This document shows, in pieces, positions 50,314 to 58,323 of a DNA stretch of 64,000 bases. This stretch comes from Candidatus Eisenbacteria bacterium. GTDB lineage: Bacteria > Orphanbacterota > Orphanbacteria > Orphanbacterales > Orphanbacteraceae. A program made the translations under genes and the position numbers. The notes under the pieces were generated by a model, which saw only the letters and a program-made list of their open reading frames with translations, did no database searches and was not told where the DNA came from. The DNA is taken from the NCBI GenBank assembly GCA_016930695.1, contig JAFGGD010000030.1, positions 120,321 to 184,320 on the forward strand, read 5' to 3'. How positions within the stretch are numbered: the first letter of the stretch is position 1; every line of letters begins with the position of its first letter.

Positions 50314-50766
50314 TCACCACTCCGTGGGGAATCCGGCGTCGGAGTAGGCGTTCTCCAACATCTGGCGGTGCCCCATCTCCATGGCCGCCAGATCGAGGAA
50401 GACCTTCCTCTCTTCCGGATCATCGCACCCCTTCGCGAGCCCGGTGTAGAGGTCCTTCGCCTCCTCTTCCTTCTTCATCGCCAGACGGAGCGCGTCCGCG
50501 ATCGCCATCTCCGCCGAAGGGAAAGGACCGGGGCGACTGGGGAGGAGGCGGTCCGGTACGCGATCGAACCGGATCTCCATCTCCTGGTTGGCGAGGAAAC
50601 GTTCGATCATCGCCTTGTGTTTCGCCTCTTCTTTACTCAGCTCCCGAAAGAGGCTCCTCAGGGCGCCGTTGGATGTGACCTCCGCGGCGCGCCGGTAGAA
50701 TCTTTGGGCTTCCGCCTCGTTCTGGACTGCGAACTCCAGCGTTTTCCGGAACAGCTTGCGATCCAT
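50314..50766 (-). CDS. Ferritin-like (rubrerythrin-type) diiron protein
   Basis: 150 residues. A complete diiron pattern is visible: Glu in FAVQNEAEAQRFYRRA, ExxH in SKEEAKHKAMI, Glu in LAMKKEEEAKDLYTG and ExxH in AMEMGHRQML. There is no rubredoxin domain. Such proteins detoxify peroxide or oxygen, or handle iron. It is monocistronic, divergent from a response regulator gene. Confidence 0.88.
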   Translation of the reverse strand: MDRKLFRKTLEFAVQNEAEAQRFYRRAAEVTSNGALRSLFRELSKEEAKHKAMIERFLANQEMEIRFDRVPDRLLPSRPGPFPSAEMAIADALRLAMKKEEEAKDLYTGLAKGCDDPEERKVFLDLAAMEMGHRQMLENAYSDAGFPTEW

Positions 50767-50986
50767 CGTGTCCCCCAAGTGTGAATCCGTTTCGTCTTCT
50801 CTTTTCCGAAGATACAGCCTTCGCCTCACCGGCGCCACCCGGCCGGCCGCCTTGACAGAAAAGGCGCCGGAAGCGTATCGTGCGGATAGCCCGATGGGGC
50901 GATTCCCCGGCCCAAAGGATTTCCGAGGCGACCCGCGCCGTAAGAGAGCGCGGGCGCGCCGCCATCATCCGACTCGAGGGTCCTTC

Positions 50987-51364
50987 ATGAAGGACGCGAA
51001 GAAGATCCTCGTTATCGACGACGACCCGGATTTCGGGTTCTTCTGCGAGACCGTGCTCGGAGCGCGGGGCTACCGTGTGGTGGCCTCCTTGAGCGGCCGG
51101 GAGGGGATCACATCGTTCCGCGCGGAGCGGCCCGACCTGGTGATCCTCGACTTGATGATGGAGGACGAGGAGACCGGCTTCCGGGTCGCCCGTGAGATCG
51201 GTCGTACGAACGGAAGCCCGCCGATCCTGATGATCACCAGCATGCCGGGCCGGGTCGAGGAGCGGCGGGACCTGCCGATCGCCGGGCTGCTCGCCAAACC
51301 GATCAAACCGGAGACGCTGGCGGAAAAGGTGGGGAAACTGCTCGCGCCGGGCGCCGGCATTTAG
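50987..51364 (+). CDS. Single-domain response regulator (DLMME group)
   Basis: A 125-residue receiver: VIDDDPDFGFF, phospho-acceptor Asp55 in VILDLMMEDEETGFRV and Lys in LLAKPIKPETL. Its closest relatives in the window are the receivers at 29843 and 43096 (shared DLMME and following Gly-Phe). It is not in a hydrogenase operon but is divergent from the ferritin-like gene. Confidence 0.9.
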   Translation: MKDAKKILVIDDDPDFGFFCETVLGARGYRVVASLSGREGITSFRAERPDLVILDLMMEDEETGFRVAREIGRTNGSPPILMITSMPGRVEERRDLPIAGLLAKPIKPETLAEKVGKLLAPGAGI

Positions 51365-51405
51365 CCGGATGGCGCGATCCCACAGCCGCCGTCCGGGGGG
51401 GGTCC

Positions 51406-51969
51406 ATGCGCCCGGGCATCGCTGAAACCCTCCTTCTCGCCGTCGCCCTCGCCATGGACGCCTTCGCGGTCTGCACCGCCGCCTTCTGCGCCGGCCGCGT
51501 GTCCGGCCTCCGCTCCTCGTTGCGTCTCTCCTTTCACACGGGCCTCTTCCAGGCGATCATGCCCGTGCTCGGCTGGCTCGCCGGTCGGAGCATCGCCGGC
51601 TGGGTCGATTCCTGGGACCACTGGATCGCCTTCGGCCTCCTCGCCTTCGTGGGGACGCGGATGATCCGAGAGGGGGGCGGGAGGGGTGAGAGCCGCCGCG
51701 GCGATCCTTCTCGGGGTTGGCTCATGATCACCCTCTGTCTCGCCACCAGCATCGACGCCCTGGCGGTCGGTTTCGGGCTCGCCCTGCTGCGCGGCCCGAT
51801 CCTTTTCCCGGCCGTGGTGATCGGCGTGGTGACCGCCGGGATCGCGTTCGTCGGCACACGCGTCGGCTGCCGCCTCGGCCGCGTCTTCGGGGGGAGGGCG
51901 GAGATCGCGGGCGGCGTCGTGCTCTGGGCGATCGGCATTCGGATCCTTCTCGCCCATCTTCTGGGCTGA
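51406..51969 (+). CDS. mntP: MntP-family manganese efflux protein
   Basis: 187 residues, six predicted membrane helices arranged as two repeats, with the paired Asp motifs ALAMDAFAVC and ATSIDALAVGFG typical of MntP/YebN. It exports Mn(II). A possible mntP riboswitch was looked for in the 40-base gap but the gap is too short to hold it. Confidence 0.87.
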   Translation: MRPGIAETLLLAVALAMDAFAVCTAAFCAGRVSGLRSSLRLSFHTGLFQAIMPVLGWLAGRSIAGWVDSWDHWIAFGLLAFVGTRMIREGGGRGESRRGDPSRGWLMITLCLATSIDALAVGFGLALLRGPILFPAVVIGVVTAGIAFVGTRVGCRLGRVFGGRAEIAGGVVLWAIGIRILLAHLLG

Positions 51970-52210
51970 CCTCCGGGAATGGTTGCCTCCGGCGATGACC
52001 GGACCTAAGATAAAGCATGTCCTTCCTTGGTCCGATCCGGTCCGGCCGGCCGGCGTTCCCGACGGGCGCCCTCCGACCGGCACGGACCGTTCCCGCCGGA
52101 GGGACCGCGCGCTTCCGACTCCCCATCGGGAACCGCCCGCCGGGAACGAGTTCGGATTCGAGAAACCACGACGCGGCTCCTTTGCCCGCGCTCGATTCGG
52201 AGGAGAGAAC

Positions 52211-53242
52211 ATGCCAGTCGCCGATTATCGCACTTACGTTCGGATGTTGGAGAACGCCTACAAGAACCGTTTCGCTTATCCGGCCATCAACATCACTTCC
52301 ATGGTCACCATCAACGCCGTGCTCGAAGCCTTCGCCGAGAAACGGAGCGATGGGATCATTCAGGTCTCCACGGGCGGCGGCGAGTTCGCCTCCGGGCTGG
52401 GCGTGAAGAACGCCGCCGAGGGAGCGATCGCCCTGGCGGAGTACGCCCACCGCGCCGCCGAGAAGTACGACATCTACGTGGCGCTCCACACGGACCACTG
52501 CCAGAAGGAGAAGGTGGATCCCTTCCTGGTTCCCCTCATCGAGGAGACGGAGCGCCGCCGCGCCGCGGGGCTGCCGAATCTCTTCAACAGTCATATGTTT
52601 GACGGCTCGGCGCTTCCGCTGGGCGAGAACATGGAAACCGCCGTGGCGCTGCTGCGGCGCTGCCACGACTCGGAGATCATCCTCGAGGTGGAGGCGGGAG
52701 TCGTGGGGGGCGAGGAAGACGGCGTCGCCCACGAAGGCCCGAAGGAGAAGCTCTACACCACGCCCGAGGACATGCTCGAGGTGTATCGCCGCCTCGGCGA
52801 GGTGAAGGGGGCGCGCTACATGTTCGCCGCCACCTTCGGCAACGTGCACGGCGTGTACAAACCCGGAAACGTGAAGCTCCGCCCGAAAATCCTCCGGGAG
52901 GGGCAGGAGGCGCTCCGCAAGGCCCACGGCGACGACGTCCATTTCTGGCTCGTCTTCCACGGCGGCTCCGGGTCGAGTCCGGAAGAGATCCACGAAACCC
53001 TCGAATACGGCGTGATCAAGATGAACGTGGACACCGACACCCAGTACGCTTTCACCCGGCCGATCGTGGACCACATGATGAAGAACTACGACGGCGTCCT
53101 GAAGACCGACGGCGAGGTGGGAAACAAGAAGGCGTACGATCCCCGCGCCTACCTGAAGAAGGGAGAGCGGGGCATGGCCGAGAGGGTCATGCGGGCGGTG
53201 GACGATCTGCGGGCGGCCGGGACGACCCTCTTCGGCGGGTAG
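52211..53242 (+). CDS. fba: Class II fructose-bisphosphate aldolase
   Basis: 343 residues; ATG after aggagagaac. Long-type class II aldolase with the zinc-binding LHTDHCQKEKVDPF, the phosphate loop HGGSGSSPEEI and NVDTDTQYAFTRP. It cleaves fructose 1,6-bisphosphate to two triose phosphates using Zn(II). The 240-base gap upstream (51970-52210) shows no gene; a longer in-frame extension to 51983 has no family sequence. Confidence 0.92.
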   Translation: MPVADYRTYVRMLENAYKNRFAYPAINITSMVTINAVLEAFAEKRSDGIIQVSTGGGEFASGLGVKNAAEGAIALAEYAHRAAEKYDIYVALHTDHCQKEKVDPFLVPLIEETERRRAAGLPNLFNSHMFDGSALPLGENMETAVALLRRCHDSEIILEVEAGVVGGEEDGVAHEGPKEKLYTTPEDMLEVYRRLGEVKGARYMFAATFGNVHGVYKPGNVKLRPKILREGQEALRKAHGDDVHFWLVFHGGSGSSPEEIHETLEYGVIKMNVDTDTQYAFTRPIVDHMMKNYDGVLKTDGEVGNKKAYDPRAYLKKGERGMAERVMRAVDDLRAAGTTLFGG

Positions 53243-53269
53243 GCGTCCTCGAGTGGAAGGAGGGGCGGG

Positions 53270-54448
53270 ATGAAAAATTTTACGTATCATAATCCGGTGC
53301 GGATCCTCTTCGGCAGGGGAACCATCCCCAAGATCGCCGAGTGGATCCCGCCGGAAAAGCGCGTGCTCGTAATCTACGGAGGCGGTTCGATCAAGAAAAA
53401 CGGCGTCTACGACCAGGTGGCCTCCGCCCTCGATGGACGCGGCTGGAGCGCCTTCGGCGGGATCGAGCCGAACCCGCTCTACGAGACGTGCATGGAAGCC
53501 GTCGAGACGGGTCGCCGGGAGAAGGCCGAATTCCTGCTGGCGGTGGGAGGCGGTTCGGTTTGGGACGCCGTGAAGTTCATCGCCGCCGCGATCCCCTTCG
53601 ACGCCGGAGACCCGTGGACGATCGTGAGCGAGCACGCGCCGGTACGCGAGGCGATCCCCTTCGGAGGCGTGCTGACCCTCGCGGCGACCGGCTCGGAGAT
53701 GAACTCCGGCTCCGTGATCAGTCGCCGCTCCACGGGGGAGAAGATTCCATGGGGAAGCCCGCTCGTCTTCCCCCGTTTCTCCATCCTCGATCCGGAAACC
53801 ACGTTCTCGCTACCGGAGCGGCAAACCGCCAACGGGATCGTGGACGCCTACGTTCATGTGCTCGAACAGTATTTGACCTACGATGTAAACGCGCCGCTCC
53901 AGGGCCGGCAGGCGGAAGCGATCCTGCACACGTTGATCGAAGAGGCGCCCAAGGTCCGCGCGAACCCGCGGGATTACGACGCCCGGGCGAACCTGATGTG
54001 GGCGGCCACGCAGGCGTTGAACGGACTGATCGGCGTCGGCGTGGCGTCGGACTGGGCGACCCACCTGATCGGCCACGAGCTGACCGCCCTCCACGGCCTC
54101 GATCACGGGCGCTCGCTGGCGGTGGTGATGCCGGCGATGCTCCGGCTTCGGAAGGAAGCGAAACGGGGAAAGCTGCTCCTCTACGCCCGCCGCGTGTGGG
54201 GAATCGACGGCGACGACGAGGATCGAGCCGTGAACGAGGCGATCGAGAGGACGGAGCATTTCTTCCGCGATGTCGGCTGTCCCACCCGGCTCGCCGATTA
54301 CGGCATCGATCCGGAGGGTTGGGCGCCGATCCCCGCGCGGGTCGAGGCGCGTTGGGGACGGATCGGCGAACACCGCGACATCGGCCGGGAAGAGGTGGAG
54401 GAGATTCTCCGCCTCGCTTCCGGAACGGCCGCGCGCGGGAAGGCATGA
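53270..54448 (+). CDS. Iron-containing alcohol dehydrogenase (YqhD/Bdh type)
   Basis: 392 residues. N-terminal MKNFTYHNPVRILFGRGTI and GGGSIKKNGVYDQV are typical of the YqhD/butanol dehydrogenase group, which prefers NADPH. GGGSVWDAVKFIA binds cofactor; metal ligands lie in DWATHLIGHELTALHGLDHG. It reduces short-chain aldehydes to alcohols, plausibly a fermentative or aldehyde-detoxifying sink for reducing equivalents. It lies 27 bases after fba. Confidence 0.92.
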   Translation: MKNFTYHNPVRILFGRGTIPKIAEWIPPEKRVLVIYGGGSIKKNGVYDQVASALDGRGWSAFGGIEPNPLYETCMEAVETGRREKAEFLLAVGGGSVWDAVKFIAAAIPFDAGDPWTIVSEHAPVREAIPFGGVLTLAATGSEMNSGSVISRRSTGEKIPWGSPLVFPRFSILDPETTFSLPERQTANGIVDAYVHVLEQYLTYDVNAPLQGRQAEAILHTLIEEAPKVRANPRDYDARANLMWAATQALNGLIGVGVASDWATHLIGHELTALHGLDHGRSLAVVMPAMLRLRKEAKRGKLLLYARRVWGIDGDDEDRAVNEAIERTEHFFRDVGCPTRLADYGIDPEGWAPIPARVEARWGRIGEHRDIGREEVEEILRLASGTAARGKA

Positions 54449-54469
54449 TAAAAAGGAAGGGGGGACGGC

Positions 54470-54940
54470 ATGGCGCGCGTCATCGCGGGCGCGGCGGCGG
54501 CCGATTTCACTCTCGATAGCGCCGACGGGGAACGCTTCCGTCTCTCCGATCTGCTCGCCCGGAGCGCCGTGGTGCTCATCCTGAACCGCGGGTTTCTCTG
54601 TCCCTTCTGTAAAAGGCACATGATCCGCCTCCGCCGCGCCTATCCGGAATTCGTCCGGCGAGGCGCGGAGATCCTGGTCATCGCTCCCGAGCGTCCCGAA
54701 GACTTCCGGCGCCATTGGGTCCATCTGAAGCTACCTTTTCCGGGGCTTCCCGATCCGGCACGTATCGTTTTGGATCGGTATGGTCAAAGTGCAAGTCTTC
54801 TCTCCCTCGGCCGTCTCCCCGCTCAGTTCGTGATCGCCCGCTCCGGCGAGGTGCTCTTCGCCCGGTACGGCCGCACCATGGCGGACATCGCGCCGAACCG
54901 GGATCTTCTCGAAGCCCTGGATCGATCGGCGACGGGATGA
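54470..54940 (+). CDS. AhpC/TSA-family peroxiredoxin
   Basis: A 156-residue thioredoxin-fold protein. The active site LNRGFLCPFCKRHM holds the peroxidatic Cys in the usual position plus a second Cys three residues on (CPFC), suggesting a disulfide formed within the motif. It is cytoplasmic and reduces peroxides. The stop overlaps the next gene by ATGA. Confidence 0.85.
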   Translation: MARVIAGAAAADFTLDSADGERFRLSDLLARSAVVLILNRGFLCPFCKRHMIRLRRAYPEFVRRGAEILVIAPERPEDFRRHWVHLKLPFPGLPDPARIVLDRYGQSASLLSLGRLPAQFVIARSGEVLFARYGRTMADIAPNRDLLEALDRSATG

Positions 54941-55263
54941 GCGTCAGGGATTCTACCGGAGAGCGCTCCTTCCGGTGCCGCCGCTGCGGCGCCTGCTGCC
55001 GGCGCCCCGGCTACGTCCTGCTCGACCGTGCGGATCGCGAGCGCCTCGCGGCCGCCCTCGGACTGGACGAGGCGGTTTTCCTCGCACGCTACGCGCGCGT
55101 CGCCTCCAACCGGGCCCAGCTCAGCCTGATCGAAAAAGAGGACGGGTCCTGCGTGTTCCTGGAAGGAGACCGGTGCGCGGTGTACGAGGCGAGGCCGCGC
55201 CAGTGCCGCGATTATCCGCGTCTATGGAGGACCGATGACGACTGCCCGGGTTGGGGTGGTTAG
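54937..55263 (+). CDS. YkgJ-family cysteine cluster protein
   Basis: 108 residues with the zinc/iron-chelating Cys pattern CRRCGACCRRPG at the N terminus and CVFLEGDRCAVYEARPRQCRDYP later. The family (CxxCxxCC) is widespread and of unknown function. It is coupled to the peroxiredoxin gene. Confidence 0.85.
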   Translation: MSVRDSTGERSFRCRRCGACCRRPGYVLLDRADRERLAAALGLDEAVFLARYARVASNRAQLSLIEKEDGSCVFLEGDRCAVYEARPRQCRDYPRLWRTDDDCPGWGG

Positions 55264-55337
55264 AAGAGGCCCGGTTCCGGACAGCGACGATCACGAAACG
55301 AATGAGAGACGATAAAGAAAACCCCGTCCCGTGAAAA

Positions 55338-55399
55338 CGCGGAGGCGGAGAGATCGGAAAAACGGAGGCCGCGCTCCTTCTTCTCTCTCCACCTCCGCG
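55338..55399. repeat. Imperfect 15-base inverted repeat in a convergent gap
   Basis: CGCGGAGGCGGAGAG (55338-55352) and CTCTCCACCTCCGCG (55385-55399) pair with one mismatch. The right arm is followed by TCTCCGCGGGAGATTTCTTTT. The whole 55264-55471 gap holds no gene. It lies between converging genes and resembles the dispersed intergenic CTCCGCGTCTCCGCGG elements seen in many bacteria; it may also terminate transcription. Confidence 0.5.
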
Positions 55400-55471
55400 T
55401 CTCCGCGGGAGATTTCTTTTCCCGGCTTTCTTCGCGTTCCTCCCGGTTCAATCCCGTCCCGGGAAAAGCGT

Positions 55472-56089
55472 TCACCGCGCGATTTCCGTCACCGTGACCC
55501 TCCGCCGCAATTCGTCTTCATCGATACGGCCCTCGTCGCCGTCTTCGAGATCCTTCATGCGAACCCGAATCGTGAGATGGCGGAGGGGGACCGGCGCGAC
55601 GACCCACTCCTTGTCCCAACTGTAGGGGAACGCGACCAGCAGGATCGATTCGTCGCCGCCGATCATGGAGAGGGAAGAGCCGTAATCGATGATCGTCTCC
55701 ACGAGTTCCTCTTCGATCTTATCGAGCTGGCGGCGGCGGCGGTCGGAGATCTCCTCGATCTTTTTCTGGTCTTCCTTGCCGACCAACTCGCCCCAGAACG
55801 CCTTCAGAGAGTCCAGATCGTTCAGAAAACCGAGAAGTCTCTTGGTGTCCGCCTCGTCCACAAAGGAGAACTCGAGGGTAAAAAACGCGCCGAGTCCTTC
55901 CAGATAGGTCCCCTGCGTGTTCTCGCCCCGCATCACCAGGGCATGCTTGCTGTCGATCAGGGTGGCGTCCAGGATCTTCTCCATCATCCCGATCTTCTTA
56001 CCGATCAGCTCCGTGTCGGGGGGCGTCGCGTGCGCCATGGGCGCCGCGAAGACCAGGCAGAGCAGGACCGGAAGGGCCTTGCGCATCAT
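55472..56089 (-). CDS. Secreted protein of unknown function in an ECF-sigma operon
   Basis: 205 residues with a signal peptide (MMRKALPVLLCLVFAAPMAHA). The mature part is mixed alpha/beta with a charged helical region (KKIEEISDRRRRQLDKIEEEL) and a hydrophobic strand ESILLVAFPYSW. I do not recognise a family. The start overlaps the anti-sigma stop by ATGA, so it is the third gene of the operon and possibly the stress-linked output or a sensor partner. Confidence 0.65.
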   Translation of the reverse strand: MMRKALPVLLCLVFAAPMAHATPPDTELIGKKIGMMEKILDATLIDSKHALVMRGENTQGTYLEGLGAFFTLEFSFVDEADTKRLLGFLNDLDSLKAFWGELVGKEDQKKIEEISDRRRRQLDKIEEELVETIIDYGSSLSMIGGDESILLVAFPYSWDKEWVVAPVPLRHLTIRVRMKDLEDGDEGRIDEDELRRRVTVTEIAR

Positions 56090-56817
56090 CGTCGATCCTC
56101 CTCGGGGGGACCCGTCCGGGCGTCGTTGTGTTCCGTGTCGATCCGGTTCATGATGTCCCGGGTTCCTTCCTCCATCTCTCCGAGGCGGCGGTCCATCAGG
56201 AACATATCGTCCTGCCGCTCGGATTCCGCGTCCCGCAGGTAGTTCTGGAAGGTGGCGAGGTAGCGGTCGGCCTGACGATCCTCGCTCTCCCGGATCAGAG
56301 TGGCCACGAAACGGACCAATTCCGCCTGGCCACGGAGGAAGTCCTCGCGGGTGATGTAGTCGGCGACGGGCGCGACGGCGCCGCCGCCCGAGGTGAGCTG
56401 CAACGGGACGCCCCGGTCGGGCGCCTCCAGGAACACGTCGGGCGAGGAAGAGCGGCCGAGGGAGAAAGCGACCCGCCCCTCATCCAAGGTCACACGCGCG
56501 TTCCCCAGAATCAAAAGGACCGCCGCGGCCACGCCCGCCGCGACGCTCCAGAGTGTCCGCCTGCGAAGCAACCGGGGGGCGGCGGACATCCGCCGCGGGA
56601 AGGGCCGCCGCTCGGAGAGCGCGGTCCATGCGAAACGGACCTTCGGTTCGGGCTCCTCCATACGGCGCAGCAACCCCGAAACGCCCCGCATCTCTTCCAG
56701 TGTTTTCTCCCAAACGGGATCGCGAGCGATCTCCCTTTCCACCCGCTCCCGCTCCTCGGAGGAAAGCTCTCCGTAGAGGTATCCCACGAGAAGTTCTTCC
56801 ATCTCGCGTCGATCCAT
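56086..56817 (-). CDS. Anti-sigma-factor-like transmembrane protein
   Basis: 243 residues from the ATG 8 bases after the sigma stop (an ATG 27 bases earlier is an alternative). The N terminus MEELLVGYLYGELSSEERERVE looks like the anti-sigma domain of ZAS-type proteins but lacks the HxxxCxxC zinc motif. One membrane helix lies at residues 91-106, followed by an extracytoplasmic domain of about 135 residues. Position after an ECF sigma gene supports the call. Confidence 0.75.
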   Translation of the reverse strand: MDRREMEELLVGYLYGELSSEERERVEREIARDPVWEKTLEEMRGVSGLLRRMEEPEPKVRFAWTALSERRPFPRRMSAAPRLLRRRTLWSVAAGVAAAVLLILGNARVTLDEGRVAFSLGRSSSPDVFLEAPDRGVPLQLTSGGGAVAPVADYITREDFLRGQAELVRFVATLIRESEDRQADRYLATFQNYLRDAESERQDDMFLMDRRLGEMEEGTRDIMNRIDTEHNDARTGPPEEDRR

Positions 56818-56824
56818 CAGCGAT

Positions 56825-57418
56825 CTACCGTCCTTCCTCGGCACGCAACCTGCGAAGCACCCGTTCGAGGTTCCGAAGACCGTGAAATATCCTGGATCGG
56901 ACCGTGCCGACCGGGATGCCGAGGATGTCGGCGATCTCCCGGCTGGTGTATCCGTGGTACTCGCGCATCACGAGCGCCGTTCTCTGCTCCTCCGACAGCG
57001 TCATCAACGCCTGCCCGAGGATTTCCGACAGCTCCCGCCTGTAGAGCGCCTCGTCCGGATCGGGCAGCCCTTGAAACCGGTCGATCCTCTCCTCCAGGAT
57101 CCGCTCCATACCGTTCTCGACGAGCGTTTCCTTGGAGATCATGGAGCGGTTCTTCCCGCTCCTCAGCTTGTCGAGACAGACGTTGTGCGCGATCCGAAAC
57201 AGCCAGGAGGGGAACTTGGCCGGATCCTTCAGGCGGTCCAGCCCTTGATAGACCCGGATCATGGTCTCCTGGACCAGATCGCGGGCGTCCTCCTCGTGCC
57301 CGACCACACGGTAGACGAAGCAGTAAATGCCCCGTTCCCATCGAGCGACCAGCCGGTTGAAGGCTTGTACGTCCCCTTCCAGGACCTGTCCCACAAGGGC
57401 CAGATCCATCGGCTCCAT
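56825..57418 (-). CDS. ECF-subfamily RNA polymerase sigma factor
   Basis: About 197 residues from the internal ATG; a GTG at 57457 would add 13 residues. Region 2 is DARDLVQETMIRVYQGLDRLKDPAKF and region 4 is LSEEQRTALVMREYHGYTSREIADIL then VGTVRSRIFHGLRNL. It is followed by an anti-sigma-like membrane protein and a secreted protein, a classical cell-surface signalling operon. The gap to the divergent trehalose operon is about 220 bases. Confidence 0.92.
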   Translation of the reverse strand: MEPMDLALVGQVLEGDVQAFNRLVARWERGIYCFVYRVVGHEEDARDLVQETMIRVYQGLDRLKDPAKFPSWLFRIAHNVCLDKLRSGKNRSMISKETLVENGMERILEERIDRFQGLPDPDEALYRRELSEILGQALMTLSEEQRTALVMREYHGYTSREIADILGIPVGTVRSRIFHGLRNLERVLRRLRAEEGR

Positions 57419-57642
57419 GGCTTGGCCCAACGCTCCCTCCCGGTACACGGTTCTCACCAGAATAGACGGATCGGGTCCGCGTTCCGCTTAAAGAGAATAG
57501 AGGATCGAATGTCCCGCGGACCCCCGCGCGACCCCAGGCTATGCGAGCGAACACGGGGCTGTCAAGAAGGGGGGGAGGGGGCGTTTCCGGGAAAATCCTT
57601 GCCTCGTTGTCGTGATTTGTCTAGCTTGGGCTATGAGGGCTT

Positions 57643-58323
57643 ATGACTTCGAAGCGAAAAAAAACGATGCGACCCTTCGTGATACGCGACTGCGCCCTTT
57701 CCGCGATCGCCATCGGCGTGAGGGCTCAGAACCTGCGGGAACTGAGGGACCTCCTCCGCGATATCCACCCGGACGCGATTTACTACCACTTCTGGGGGGG
57801 GCTCCTCCGGCCGCGTATCGACGACCCGGAGTACAACAACGACTTCGCCGCCTGGGCCGCCCACGGCCTCCATGACGAGCGCCTGGCGGAACGACTCGCC
57901 ATCATCGATCCGACCGACTACGACGACCTGGAAAATCTGCGGAGCGACATCCTCGACGTGGTCGAGGAGCGACTCGACGAAAGCGAATACGTCCCCTGGT
58001 CGAGCGTGGACAACCAGTTCGCCTTTATCCGGTCCCAGATCGTCGTCTTCAACACCCACCGGAGACTCCACCACCCCGAGGAACTGGTCGAGGCGATCCC
58101 GCACATCTCCCTGGGGAGCATCTTCTTTCACGTCATCGACGCCCGCCGCCGGACCCCGGACGGGGTGGACGATTTCCATGGGTGGCTCCGGGACCTGGGC
58201 GACGCCTACAGCCCCCTCTGCAACGAGCTGACCGGGGTCGATCCTTACTTCACCACTCTGGCGGATCTGCGGCGGCACCTGTCCGGCATTTTCCGGAAAC
58301 ACCTGGGAGGGGAGAAGGCGTGA
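57643..58323 (+). CDS. DUF5752-family protein at the head of the trehalose operon
   Basis: 226 residues (218 if started at the second ATG). The sequence FVIRDCALSAIAIGVRAQNLRELRDLL and AIYYHFWGGLLRPR matches proteins annotated DUF5752, often found next to trehalose/glycosyltransferase genes. It is soluble, without recognised catalytic motif. The stop overlaps the TreT-like gene by GTGA, suggesting a partner or regulator of trehalose synthesis. Confidence 0.72.
   Translation: MTSKRKKTMRPFVIRDCALSAIAIGVRAQNLRELRDLLRDIHPDAIYYHFWGGLLRPRIDDPEYNNDFAAWAAHGLHDERLAERLAIIDPTDYDDLENLRSDILDVVEERLDESEYVPWSSVDNQFAFIRSQIVVFNTHRRLHHPEELVEAIPHISLGSIFFHVIDARRRTPDGVDDFHGWLRDLGDAYSPLCNELTGVDPYFTTLADLRRHLSGIFRKHLGGEKA

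Noticed and set aside
51970-52210. Coding extension upstream of fructose-bisphosphate aldolase
   Set aside because: The frame is open but the sequence is basic low-complexity and lacks family similarity; the ATG at 52211 follows a good ribosome site.
55331-56242. Plus-strand open frame across the ECF operon 3' end
   Set aside because: It runs antisense to the secreted protein, which has a clear signal peptide and ATGA coupling, and it starts inside the inverted-repeat element.
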